Positions 38,050 to 46,698 of a stretch of DNA of 64,000 bases are shown in pieces. The stretch lies in the NCBI GenBank assembly GCA_029027985.1, contig CP119076.1, forward strand, positions 744,001 to 808,000, in the 5' to 3' direction. The notes below the pieces were generated by a model. The model was not told the DNA's origin. It ran no database searches and was given only the letters and a program-made list of their open reading frames with translations. Position numbers and translations under genes: made by a program. This DNA is from Klebsiella aerogenes. GTDB taxonomy: Bacteria; Pseudomonadota; Gammaproteobacteria; Enterobacterales; Enterobacteriaceae. Positions within the stretch are counted from its first letter, which is position 1. The number at the start of each line of letters is the position of its first letter.

Positions 38050-38838
38050 ATGGCAAACGATCAGGAAGTGAAGTACCTGGTGCCGGGTCTTGAGCGCGGC
38101 TTACAGCTGCTGCTGGCTTTTGGCGAGCAGCATCGCGATCTGACCTTTGCCGAGCTGCATCGGCTGGTGGATATGCCGAAAGCGACTGCCTACCGCGTGG
38201 TGCAGACGCTGGAATATATGGGGTTCCTCGAACGTAACACGCGTACGAACACCTTCTCGCTGGGGATGAACGTACTGCGTCTGGGCTTTGAATATATCGC
38301 CTCGCTGGATGTCGCCCAGGTAGGCCAGCCGGTTGTCGAGCAACTGCGCGATATCAGCCAGTGCAGCAGCCACCTGGCGATCCGCGATGGTCGCGACATC
38401 ATCTATATCGCCCGCGTCAGCGCCGCCGGTTCGCGGATTAATCAGGTCAGCGTCGGGACACGGCTGCCGGTGCACTGCACGTCGCTTGGCCGCATGCTGC
38501 TGACCGATGTGCCGCGCAGCGAGTTTGAACAGCTGTTCCCGGATGAACGGCTGCCGGGCAACACTCCGGGCCAGTTGTACGATCGCGAAGCGCTGTGGCA
38601 CATGGTGCAGCAGGATAAAGCCCGCGGCTACGTGATTGGCGAATCGTTCTTCCGCCACGGCATCTCGTCGATTGTTTATCCGGTGTATGACCGCAGCGGC
38701 CGGGTAGCGGCGGTGGTCAGTATTCTGGTGCCGTCGGACGAGATCCCGCAAAGCGATCGCGAGCGGCTACAGAACGACGTCAGCATGGCGGCGGATAAAA
38801 TTTCCGGTTTCCTGGGGTATTTGTCTCAGGCAAGTTAA
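38050..38838 (+). CDS. IclR-family transcription regulator
   Basis: 262 residues. An N-terminal winged helix (LERGLQLLLAFGEQHRDLTF, DMPKATAYRVVQTLEYMGF) is followed by an effector-binding domain with the family's LPVHCTSLGRMLL. IclR proteins bind a ligand and act as repressors or activators of catabolic operons. It lies within the operon it probably controls; the GTTTCA-N4-TGAAAC repeats are candidate sites. Confidence 0.92.
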   Translation: MANDQEVKYLVPGLERGLQLLLAFGEQHRDLTFAELHRLVDMPKATAYRVVQTLEYMGFLERNTRTNTFSLGMNVLRLGFEYIASLDVAQVGQPVVEQLRDISQCSSHLAIRDGRDIIYIARVSAAGSRINQVSVGTRLPVHCTSLGRMLLTDVPRSEFEQLFPDERLPGNTPGQLYDREALWHMVQQDKARGYVIGESFFRHGISSIVYPVYDRSGRVAAVVSILVPSDEIPQSDRERLQNDVSMAADKISGFLGYLSQAS

Positions 38839-38884
38839 ATCAACAACTTAACGGCAGGCGCTTGAGTGCGTCGGGCATGTTTTA

Positions 38885-38900
38885 CGCCCAAATTTGGGCG
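38885..38900. promoter_or_regulatory. perfect 16-bp palindrome upstream of the dioxygenase gene
   Basis: CGCCCAAATTTGGGCG lies in the 88-bp gap between the IclR gene and the VOC gene, 27 bp before the start. It differs from the GTTTCA repeats, so it may be an operator for another factor or a small RNA hairpin. Confidence 0.5.
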
Positions 38901-38926
38901 AATGAACGGTAAAGAGGCGACGAACA

Positions 38927-39853
38927 ATGAGTATTACCGGAATTGAAAAGCTGGAATTTGGCGTAGATGACCTGAGCCATAGCGCTAAATTTATGCACGA
39001 TTTTGGCCTGACTGGCGACGCCAGCGGGCGTGCGTTTACTACACTCAGCGGCGCGCGCGTCGAGCTTAATCCAACCGACGCCGCCGACCTGCCGCCGGCT
39101 TTTGAAGCGGGCAATACGCTACGCCGCATGACCTGGGGCGTAGCGGACCAGGCGGCGCTGGATGCGCTGCGCCCGAAGCTTGCGCAGCAACCCGGCTTCC
39201 GTGACGTTGATGGCGCGCTGGAATGCCGCGATCCCAACGGCATGACGCTGCGGGTGCAGGTCAGCCAGCAGACGGCGGTGGAACTGAACGTCGAGCCCAT
39301 CAACCAGTGGGGCGATGTTCGCCGCATCGATACCCCGAGCCCGGTTTACGACCGCGCGCAGCCAATCAACGTCGGCCATGTGGTGTTTTTCGTTGAAGAG
39401 TTGGCGGCGGTGGAAAGCTTCTACCGCGAAGTGCTCGGCTTCCAGGTCTCAGACCGCTACATCAACCGTGCGGTGTTCCTGCGCTGCGGCGTACGCGGCG
39501 GCCACCACAATCTCTTCTTGTTGCAATTGCCGAATCGTAAACGCGGGCTTAACCATGTCGCGTTTACCGTGCGCGATATTCATGAAGTGATCGGCGGCGG
39601 CATTGCGATGAACAAAAATGAGTGGAGCACCTTTATCGGCCCAGGTCGTCACCCGGTTTCTTCCGCTTATTTCTGGTACGTCAACAGCCCGACCGGCGGC
39701 GCTTTTGAGTACTACACCAACGATGACTACCTGACGGAGAACTGGCAGCCGCGCGAGTTGGAACACTCATTAGTCTCCTTTACCGAATGGGCGGTGGAAG
39801 GCGGTATTGACCACGATACCCGTCGCCAGCAGAAAAAACCGGAGGCGGTATGA
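38927..39853 (+). CDS. VOC-family extradiol-type dioxygenase
   Basis: 308 residues made of two VOC domains as in type I extradiol (catechol-cleaving) dioxygenases. The likely metal ligands lie in the C-terminal domain: His in INVGHVVFF (about residue 149), His in GLNHVAFTV and Glu in GGAFEYYT. It would open the ring of the diol made by the oxygenase and SDR, or use a related metal chemistry. It overlaps the reductase gene by 4 bp. Confidence 0.88.
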   Translation: MSITGIEKLEFGVDDLSHSAKFMHDFGLTGDASGRAFTTLSGARVELNPTDAADLPPAFEAGNTLRRMTWGVADQAALDALRPKLAQQPGFRDVDGALECRDPNGMTLRVQVSQQTAVELNVEPINQWGDVRRIDTPSPVYDRAQPINVGHVVFFVEELAAVESFYREVLGFQVSDRYINRAVFLRCGVRGGHHNLFLLQLPNRKRGLNHVAFTVRDIHEVIGGGIAMNKNEWSTFIGPGRHPVSSAYFWYVNSPTGGAFEYYTNDDYLTENWQPRELEHSLVSFTEWAVEGGIDHDTRRQQKKPEAV

Positions 39854-41046
39854 CGGCGCGGATTGTGATTATCGGCGGCGGCCAGGCGGGCGGCTGGGCA
39901 GCGAAAACGCTGCGTGATGAAGGATTTAACGGCGAGATTTGCGTGGTCGCCGAAGAAGAATGGGACTTTTACGAGCGCCCGCCGTTGTCGAAAGCGGCAC
40001 TGCTGGAAGCCGAGCCAACGCTGCCGCGCTTATTCAGCGAAGAGGCGCAGCAGGCGTTGAACCTCACCTGGTTCCGCCCGCTGCGTGCGGAATCTATCGA
40101 TCGCGATAATAAAACGCTGGCGCTCGGCAACGGCGAAACGCTGGCTTATGACCAACTGCTGATCGCCACCGGCGGCCGCGCGCGCCTGCCGGGCGACGCC
40201 TGGGCGCAGCATCCGCAGGTTTATACCCTGCGTCACTGGCAGGATGCGCAGCGCCTGAAGCAGCAGCTGGCGTCGGCCACGCGCCTGGCGATCGTCGGCG
40301 GCGGCTGGATCGGCCTCGAAATCGCCGCCTCGGCGCGTAAATGCGGCGTCGCGGTGACGCTTTACGAGCAGCAACCCGCGCTGTGCATGCGCTCGGTGAG
40401 CGCGGAAGTCTCGCAGGCGCTGGCGCAACTGCACCGCGAGCAGGGTGTAGATATCCGCTGCGGCTGCGGCGCGCTGGAACTGGAAGATGATGACGGTCTG
40501 CCGACGCTGCACTGCGACGGCCAGCGGGAAACCTTCGACGCGGTGGTCGTGGGGATCGGCGTCGATCTGAATCTCGAACTGGCGCGCGAGGCCGGTCTGG
40601 CGATTGAACGCGGGATCGTTGTCGATGCGCAGGGTCGTAGCAGCGATGCGGCGATTTTCGCCGCCGGCGATGTCGCCCAACACCATCAATACGGTCTGTG
40701 CATTCAGTCGTGGGCCTTCGCGCAAAATCAGGCGGTCGCAACGGCGAAAGCGATGCTCAATTCGCAGGCCGACGGCTACGACGAAGCGCCGTGGCTATGG
40801 TCGGATCAATACGATCGCAATATCCAGATCCTCGGCATACCGCAGGCGGGCAGCCGTACCATCGTGCGCGACGATCCGAAGGGAGCGCTTTATTTCTCCC
40901 TTAATGCCGATGGGCGCTTAAGCCAACTGGTGGCGTTTAACGATGCGCGCACCGTCAAGCTGGCGAAGCGCTGGATGGCGGCGGGGAGGGATCTTTCGGA
41001 CGTTCCGCTCGCCGATCTGACTTTCTCGCTGATGTCATTGCGATAA
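39850..41046 (+). CDS. FAD-dependent ferredoxin reductase
   Basis: 398 residues of the rhodocoxin/putidaredoxin reductase type. FAD-binding IIGGGQAGGWAAKTL at the N-terminus, NAD-binding IVGGGWIGLEIAASA near residue 155, and the second FAD motif IFAAGDVA near 273 are present. It passes electrons from NADH to the Rieske ferredoxin at 35626, completing a three-component system. Confidence 0.92.
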   Translation: MTARIVIIGGGQAGGWAAKTLRDEGFNGEICVVAEEEWDFYERPPLSKAALLEAEPTLPRLFSEEAQQALNLTWFRPLRAESIDRDNKTLALGNGETLAYDQLLIATGGRARLPGDAWAQHPQVYTLRHWQDAQRLKQQLASATRLAIVGGGWIGLEIAASARKCGVAVTLYEQQPALCMRSVSAEVSQALAQLHREQGVDIRCGCGALELEDDDGLPTLHCDGQRETFDAVVVGIGVDLNLELAREAGLAIERGIVVDAQGRSSDAAIFAAGDVAQHHQYGLCIQSWAFAQNQAVATAKAMLNSQADGYDEAPWLWSDQYDRNIQILGIPQAGSRTIVRDDPKGALYFSLNADGRLSQLVAFNDARTVKLAKRWMAAGRDLSDVPLADLTFSLMSLR

Positions 41047-41072
41047 ACCACGCGAACCCTTAAGGGGGAGAC

Positions 41073-42326
41073 ATGACCACATTAGAGACTAACGCCGCGC
41101 CAGCTGAGGCGAGCGGCGAGGGTGTCCGCACGCCTGAAAAGGCGGTTCGCTGGGCCATTCCGCTGTCGCTGCTGTCATGCGTACTGCTGGCATTCTTCGA
41201 CAAAATCAGCATTGCCGCACTGTTTTCCGATAGCCACTTCCAGCAGGCGATGGGGATCGATTTTGACACCACCCGGCTAGGCATTCTGATGAGCGCCTTC
41301 CTGCTGAGCTACGGTTTCTCTTCGGTGCTGTTAAGCGGCCTGGGCGACCGTATCGCGCCGCTGCGTTTACTCACCGGGATGATGGCGGTGTGGTGCGTGT
41401 TGATGGTGATGATGGGCTTCACCCACAACTATGCGCTGATGGTGACGCTGCGCGTTCTGCTGGGGATCGCCGAAGGGCCGCTGTTCCCGCTGGCGTTCGC
41501 CGTGGTGCGCCACACGTTCCCGCAGCATCTGCAGGCTCGCGCCACCATGCTGTGGCTGCTCGGTACGCCGGTGGGCGCGGCGATCGGCTTCCCGCTGTCG
41601 ATTTGGCTGCTTAACACCTTTGGCTGGCAGAGTACCTTCTTTGCGATGGCGATGCTGACGGTGCCGGTACTGATTTTTGTGCGTATCGGACTGCGTGGGG
41701 TGCAACTGGCGGCAAAAACCAGCAGCACAGCCTCGCAGGAAGAGCGCCGCAGCGCGCGCCGCGAGCTGTTTGTTAGCCCGCACTTCTGGATGATCTGCAT
41801 CTTCAACATCGCTTTTCTCGCCTATCTGTGGGGGATCAACGGCTGGCTGCCGGGTTATCTGATTAAAGGCAAAGGCATTCATCTTGAGCACGCCGGTTGG
41901 ATGTCGTCGATGCCGTTTATCGCCATGTTGCTTGGCGAAATCATCGGCGCCTGGCTGTCTGACCGCGTCGATAAGCGCGCCGCCGCCTGCTTTATTTCCC
42001 TGGCGGGCGCGGGAATCGGCCTGGCGGCGGTGATGCACTTCACGACCCCGCTGCCGGTGATCGCGGCGATGAGCTTTAGCACCTTTATGTGGGGCACCGG
42101 TGCGCCGAACATTTTCGCGCTGCTGGCTAAAGCGACCCATCCACGGGTCAGCGCCACGGCGGGTGGGATTTTCAACGGGCTGGGAAACTTTGCCGGGGCG
42201 TTATCGCCGGCGGTGATGGGCGCGCTTATCGCCTTCACTCATAGCATGGATTCCGGGCTGATTTTTCTGGCGGTGATGGCGGCGGTGGGCTGCGTCCTGT
42301 TACTGCCGCTGCTGAGACGTTACTGA
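41073..42326 (+). CDS. MFS transporter (ACS-like), within the catabolic operon
   Basis: 417 residues, 12 membrane segments. LLAFFDKISIAALFSDSHF, GLGDRIAPLRLLTGMM and LRVLLGIAEGPLFPLAFA are typical of the anion:cation symporter group. A probable importer for the growth substrate or a metabolite. It is unlike the divergent MFS at 33988 in sequence detail, so the island has two transporters. Confidence 0.88.
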   Translation: MTTLETNAAPAEASGEGVRTPEKAVRWAIPLSLLSCVLLAFFDKISIAALFSDSHFQQAMGIDFDTTRLGILMSAFLLSYGFSSVLLSGLGDRIAPLRLLTGMMAVWCVLMVMMGFTHNYALMVTLRVLLGIAEGPLFPLAFAVVRHTFPQHLQARATMLWLLGTPVGAAIGFPLSIWLLNTFGWQSTFFAMAMLTVPVLIFVRIGLRGVQLAAKTSSTASQEERRSARRELFVSPHFWMICIFNIAFLAYLWGINGWLPGYLIKGKGIHLEHAGWMSSMPFIAMLLGEIIGAWLSDRVDKRAAACFISLAGAGIGLAAVMHFTTPLPVIAAMSFSTFMWGTGAPNIFALLAKATHPRVSATAGGIFNGLGNFAGALSPAVMGALIAFTHSMDSGLIFLAVMAAVGCVLLLPLLRRY

Positions 42327-42336
42327 GGATAAAACG

Positions 42337-42867
42337 ATGACTGATTCAACCGTAACTGCAAAACAGGGTCTGAAACCTGAACATCTGACGATGGAAGAGT
42401 GGGTGGAGTCGCGTATCGCGCGCTTTGAAGGCCGTAAATACGACTGGAATGCGCTGAAGTTCCAGGCCGATTTCGACCCGAAATATCGCCGTGCGCAGAT
42501 GCGCTACATCGGTACCGGCGCCACCGGCGTCGCCAGCGACACCAATACCGTCCAGGCGGAGCATTTCACCTTCTCCACCATGGTGTTGCCGTCCAAATGC
42601 GAAGGCCCGCTGCATCTGCATGATGATGTGGAAGAGGTGTTCTTCATGCTCAAAGGGCAGATCACCCTGATGATTCAGGATGGCGACAACTACACCGAGA
42701 CTGTGCTGCGCGAACGCGACCTGATTTCGGTACCGGCCGGTATTTACCGCGGGTTGTTCAACCACGGCGAAGAAGAGGCGCTGATGTGCGTGATGCTTGG
42801 TACGCCGAAGCCGCATATTCCGACCTACCCGGAAGATCATCCGCTGTCGAAAGTAAAACGTAACTAA
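42337..42867 (+). CDS. cupin-domain protein
   Basis: 176 residues with a single cupin barrel: the first motif CEGPLHLHDDVEEVFFMLKG and the second motif VPAGIYRGLFNHG with its metal-binding His and Glu. It could be a small dioxygenase, an isomerase or a sugar-type hydrolase; the exact reaction cannot be told. Confidence 0.85.
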   Translation: MTDSTVTAKQGLKPEHLTMEEWVESRIARFEGRKYDWNALKFQADFDPKYRRAQMRYIGTGATGVASDTNTVQAEHFTFSTMVLPSKCEGPLHLHDDVEEVFFMLKGQITLMIQDGDNYTETVLRERDLISVPAGIYRGLFNHGEEEALMCVMLGTPKPHIPTYPEDHPLSKVKRN

Positions 42868-42873
42868 GGAGCC

Positions 42874-43647
42874 ATGATGACGGGTTTTCGTGAACAAGGA
42901 AGCGGCATTCCGCTGACGCTGCTGCACGGCATCAGTTCCGGTGCAGCCTCCTGGCATAAACAGATGGCGTTGCCCGGCTACCGCGTACTGGCCTGGGACA
43001 TGCCCGGTTATGGCGAAAGCCCGATGCTCCCGACGGCGCAGGCGGACGCCGGCGATTACGCCGACGCGCTGGCGCGGATGTTGGATCGCGCCGGGGTGCG
43101 ACAAACCGTACTGGTCGGCCATTCTCTGGGCGCGCTGGTGGCGGCCGCTTTTGCCGCGAAATATCCACAACGCGTGCTTTACCTGGTGCTCGCCGATGTT
43201 GCGCAGGGCTACGGTCAGGCGGAGGCCGGGCAGCGGGAAAAAGTCTGGCAGGGACGTCAGCAGCAGATGGCGCAGGGCGGCGAGGCGATGGCGCAGGGGC
43301 GGGCGGCGAAGCTGTTGCGTCCCGGCGCGCGCGAGACCGATGTGGCGACGGTGGCGGCAGGCATGCGCAGGCTGCGCAGCGAAGGTTATCTCGCCGCAGC
43401 CTGGATGCTGGCGCATGACGACATTCACCGCTGGCTTGCCGACTACCGCGGCCGCTTTGCCGTGTGGTGCGGCGAACAAGATGCCATTACCCAGCCGGAG
43501 CTGGTGCAAGGGGTCGCGCTGCGCTATGGCGTACCTTATACCGCCATCCCGCGGGCCGGGCACGCCAGCTATCTCGATAACGAAACGTTTTTTAACCAAC
43601 AGCTTTTACGCATAGAGGAAGAGGTGCGCGATGAATGCACAAATTGA
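42874..43647 (+). CDS. alpha/beta hydrolase
   Basis: 257 residues, beginning MMTGFREQGSGIPLTLLHG with an oxyanion segment LLHGISSG. The nucleophile elbow is VGHSLGAL, Asp is probably in CGEQDAIT, and the catalytic His is in RAGHASYLDN. It may cleave the ring-opened product in the way of meta-cleavage hydrolases. The AGGAG site suits either of the two adjacent ATG codons (42874 or 42877). The end overlaps the next gene by 17 bp. Confidence 0.9.
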   Translation: MMTGFREQGSGIPLTLLHGISSGAASWHKQMALPGYRVLAWDMPGYGESPMLPTAQADAGDYADALARMLDRAGVRQTVLVGHSLGALVAAAFAAKYPQRVLYLVLADVAQGYGQAEAGQREKVWQGRQQQMAQGGEAMAQGRAAKLLRPGARETDVATVAAGMRRLRSEGYLAAAWMLAHDDIHRWLADYRGRFAVWCGEQDAITQPELVQGVALRYGVPYTAIPRAGHASYLDNETFFNQQLLRIEEEVRDECTN

Positions 43648-44425
43648 AGGACGCGTCGCGGTGGTCACCGGCGGATCGTCAGGGATCGGCTTCGAGACGT
43701 TGCGTCTGCTGCTGGGCGAAGGGGCGAAAGTCGCCTTTTGCGGCCGCAATCCAGACCGGCTGGCCAGCGCCCACGCGGCGCTGCAGAACGAATATCCTGA
43801 AGGAGAGGTGTTTTCCTGGCGCTGCGATGTCCTGAATGAAACGGAGGTTCAGGAGTTTGCTGCCGCGGTAGCCGCGCGTTTCGGCGGTGCCGACATGCTG
43901 ATTAACAACGCCGGCCAGGGCTATGTCGCCCACTTCGCCGATACGCCGCGCGAAGCCTGGCTGCACGAAGCCGAACTGAAACTGTTCGGGGTAATCAATC
44001 CGGTGAAGGCCTTTCAGCCGCAGCTTGAGCAGTCGGATATCGCCTCTATCACCTGCGTGAACTCGCTGCTGGCGCTGCAGCCGGAAGAGCACATGATCGC
44101 CACCTCCGCTGCCCGCGCGGCGTTGCTCAATATGACGTTGACCCTGTCGAAAGAGCTGGTCGATAAAGGCATTCGCGTGAATTCGATTCTGTTGGGGATG
44201 GTTGAATCCGGGCAGTGGCAGCGCCGTTTCGAAAATCGCAGCGATAAGAGCCAGAGCTGGCCGCAGTGGACTGCTGATATTGCCCGTAAGCGTGGGATCC
44301 CGATGGCGCGCCTCGGCAAGCCGCAGGAACCGGCGCAGGCGCTGCTGTTTCTCGCTTCGCCGCTGGCATCATTCACCACCGGCGCGGCGCTGGATGTTTC
44401 CGGCGGCTTCTGCCGCCACCTGTAA
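43631..44425 (+). CDS. SDR-family protein lacking the usual Tyr and Lys
   Basis: 264 residues with the SDR cofactor loop TGGSSGIGFETLRL and NNAGQGY. At the place of the catalytic Tyr-x-x-x-Lys the sequence reads MIATSAARAALLN, with Thr and Arg in those positions; the Ser upstream appears as VNSLL. The enzyme may use another mechanism, or it may bind cofactor without normal alcohol dehydrogenase activity. It overlaps the hydrolase gene. Confidence 0.88.
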   Translation: MNAQIEGRVAVVTGGSSGIGFETLRLLLGEGAKVAFCGRNPDRLASAHAALQNEYPEGEVFSWRCDVLNETEVQEFAAAVAARFGGADMLINNAGQGYVAHFADTPREAWLHEAELKLFGVINPVKAFQPQLEQSDIASITCVNSLLALQPEEHMIATSAARAALLNMTLTLSKELVDKGIRVNSILLGMVESGQWQRRFENRSDKSQSWPQWTADIARKRGIPMARLGKPQEPAQALLFLASPLASFTTGAALDVSGGFCRHL

Positions 44426-44434
44426 GGAAAGAAC

Positions 44435-45199
44435 ATGAAAAAGGTCATGTTAATTGGCTACGGCGCGATGGCGCAGGCGGTCATTGAACGCTTGCCGTCA
44501 GGCGTGGCTCTGGGATGGATCGTTGCGCGCGAACCGCATCATGAGGCCATTCGCCAGCAGTTTGGCCAGACGGTAACGCCGCTCAGCGATCCGCTGCAAT
44601 GCGATGAGACACCTGATCTGGTGCTGGAATGCGCCAGCCAGCAGGCGGTGGCGCAGTACGGCGAAGCGGTGCTGGCTCGCGGCTGGCATCTGGCGGTGAT
44701 CTCGACCGGCGCGCTAGCCGATAGCGAGCTGGAACAACGCTTACGTCAGGCGGGCGGTAAGCTGACGCTGTTGGCCGGCGCGGTCGCTGCGATCGATGGC
44801 CTGGCGGCGGCGAAAGAGGGCGGCCTTGAGCGGGTGACCTATCAGTCGCGTAAGAGCCCGGCCAGCTGGCGCGGCAGCTATGCCGAGCAGCTTATTGACC
44901 TCAACGCGGTCAATGAAGCGCGCATTTTCTTTGAGGGCAGCGCGCGCGAAGCGGCGCGGCTGTTCCCGGCGAATGCCAACGTGGCGGCGACGATTGCGCT
45001 GGGCGGCATTGGTCTTGACGCCACCCGGGTGCAACTGATGGTGGATCCGGCGACCCAACGCAACACCCATACGCTACATGCTGAAGGGCTGTTCGGCGAG
45101 TTTCATCTGGAATTGAGCGGATTGCCGCTCGCCAGCAATCCGAAAACATCGACCCTGGCGGCACTGAGCGCGGTACGCGCCTGTCGCGAACTGGCGTAA
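44435..45199 (+). CDS. L-aspartate dehydrogenase-like protein (NadX family)
   Basis: 254 residues with a Rossmann N-terminus (LIGYGAMAQAVIERL) and a C-terminal domain containing FPANANVAATIALGGIGLD, as in NadX-type aspartate dehydrogenases. Those enzymes make or use oxaloacetate and ammonia. In a catabolic operon it may instead handle an amino or keto acid intermediate. It starts 9 bp after the SDR gene with AAGGAAAG ahead. Confidence 0.85.
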   Translation: MKKVMLIGYGAMAQAVIERLPSGVALGWIVAREPHHEAIRQQFGQTVTPLSDPLQCDETPDLVLECASQQAVAQYGEAVLARGWHLAVISTGALADSELEQRLRQAGGKLTLLAGAVAAIDGLAAAKEGGLERVTYQSRKSPASWRGSYAEQLIDLNAVNEARIFFEGSAREAARLFPANANVAATIALGGIGLDATRVQLMVDPATQRNTHTLHAEGLFGEFHLELSGLPLASNPKTSTLAALSAVRACRELA

Positions 45200-45214
45200 T
45201 GCAGAGAGGCTGAG

Positions 45215-46684
45215 ATGGACGAATTAGATATTTTTATCGGCGGCCAGTGGCGGCGCGGCGGCGGCAACCTGATGCACAGCCAGTTTCCGGCGGATGGCTC
45301 CGTTAACGCGGCGCTGCATGCGGCAAGCCTCGACGATCTGGAAGAGGCGATCGACTGCGCGGATCGCGCCTGGCGGGAACCGACGTGGCGCGCGATGCTG
45401 CCACATCAGCGGGCGAAGATCCTGCATAAGGTTGCCGATCTGATTGAAGCGCAAGCCGATGAATTAACCCGCAAGCAGAGCCGCGACAACGGCAAGCCAC
45501 TGGCGGAAACGCGCGGACTGGTGATGAGCGCGGCGGGCACCGCACGCTATTTTGCCGCCGCCTGCGAACTGCTGGAAGGCGAACTGCCGACGCCGCGTCA
45601 GGCGGATCTGCTGACCCTTAGCCGTTATGAAGCGCTGGGCGTGGTGGCGGCGATCACCCCGTGGAACTCGCCGATCGCCAGCGAAATGCAGAAGGTTGCG
45701 CCAGCGATCGCCGCTGGTAACGCGGTGATCCTCAAACCGGCGGAAGCGACGCCGCTGATGGCGCTGGAACTGGCGAAGATCTTTGAACAGGCCGGACTGC
45801 CAGCCGGGTTACTCAGCGTACTGCCGGGGAAAGGATCGATTATTGGCGATGCGCTGGCTCGTCATCCTAAAGTGCGCAAAATTTCCTTCACCGGCGGCAC
45901 CAGCACCGGACGCCATCTGGCGCACGTAGCGGCGGAAAAACTGATTCCGGCATCGCTGGAGCTGGGCGGAAAATCGCCAACCATCGTCCTGGAAGACGCG
46001 GATATCGAACAGGCGGCACGGGGCATCTGCTACGGCATTTTCAGCTCTGGCGGCCAGGCCTGCATCGCGGGTTCGCGTTTGTTTGTCCATGAAAAAGTGT
46101 ATTCGCCATTAATGTCCCGGCTGCTGGAATTAACCCGCGGTCTGCGGGTCGGCCATCCGTTTAGCGCCGATACCCACGTTGGACCGCTGATTAACGACAA
46201 GCACCGCCAGAGCGTGCTGGAGTACGTCGAACTGGCGAAGCGCGAAGGCGGCAATGTGCTGTGCGGCGGCGAGATCCCGGCGGATCCGGCGCTGGCGACA
46301 GGCAGCTATTTCCAGCCGACGATCATTGAGGGATTGAATAACCAGGCTCGCGTCTGTCAGGAAGAGATCTTTGGACCGGTGCTGGTGGCGATGCGCTTTA
46401 GCGATGAAGCGACGCTGATCCGCGAAGCCAACGATTCGGTCTTCGGGCTGGCGGCAGGGATCTGGACGCGCGATACCGGCCGCGCTCTGCGTCTGAGCGA
46501 ACAACTGGAAGCCGGTACGGTGTGGATCAACACCTACAAGGTTTTCTCCATTTCGACCCCGTTTGGGGGCTTTAAAGAGAGCGGCCTGGGCCGCGAAAAA
46601 GGTATCCAGGGTCTGAAAGCCTGGATGCAACAAAAGAGCATTTATCTGGCGACGGGTAATAGCGTCAACCGCTGGTGCGACTGA
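45215..46684 (+). CDS. aldehyde dehydrogenase
   Basis: 489 residues of the NAD(P)-dependent ALDH family: ITPWNSPIASEMQK, LELGGKSPTIV with the general-base Glu, and catalytic Cys in SGGQACIAGSR. It oxidises an aldehyde produced by the pathway to an acid. Located between the NadX-like and ThDP genes. Confidence 0.92.
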   Translation: MDELDIFIGGQWRRGGGNLMHSQFPADGSVNAALHAASLDDLEEAIDCADRAWREPTWRAMLPHQRAKILHKVADLIEAQADELTRKQSRDNGKPLAETRGLVMSAAGTARYFAAACELLEGELPTPRQADLLTLSRYEALGVVAAITPWNSPIASEMQKVAPAIAAGNAVILKPAEATPLMALELAKIFEQAGLPAGLLSVLPGKGSIIGDALARHPKVRKISFTGGTSTGRHLAHVAAEKLIPASLELGGKSPTIVLEDADIEQAARGICYGIFSSGGQACIAGSRLFVHEKVYSPLMSRLLELTRGLRVGHPFSADTHVGPLINDKHRQSVLEYVELAKREGGNVLCGGEIPADPALATGSYFQPTIIEGLNNQARVCQEEIFGPVLVAMRFSDEATLIREANDSVFGLAAGIWTRDTGRALRLSEQLEAGTVWINTYKVFSISTPFGGFKESGLGREKGIQGLKAWMQQKSIYLATGNSVNRWCD

Positions 46685-46698
46685 GAAAAGGGTAAGTT

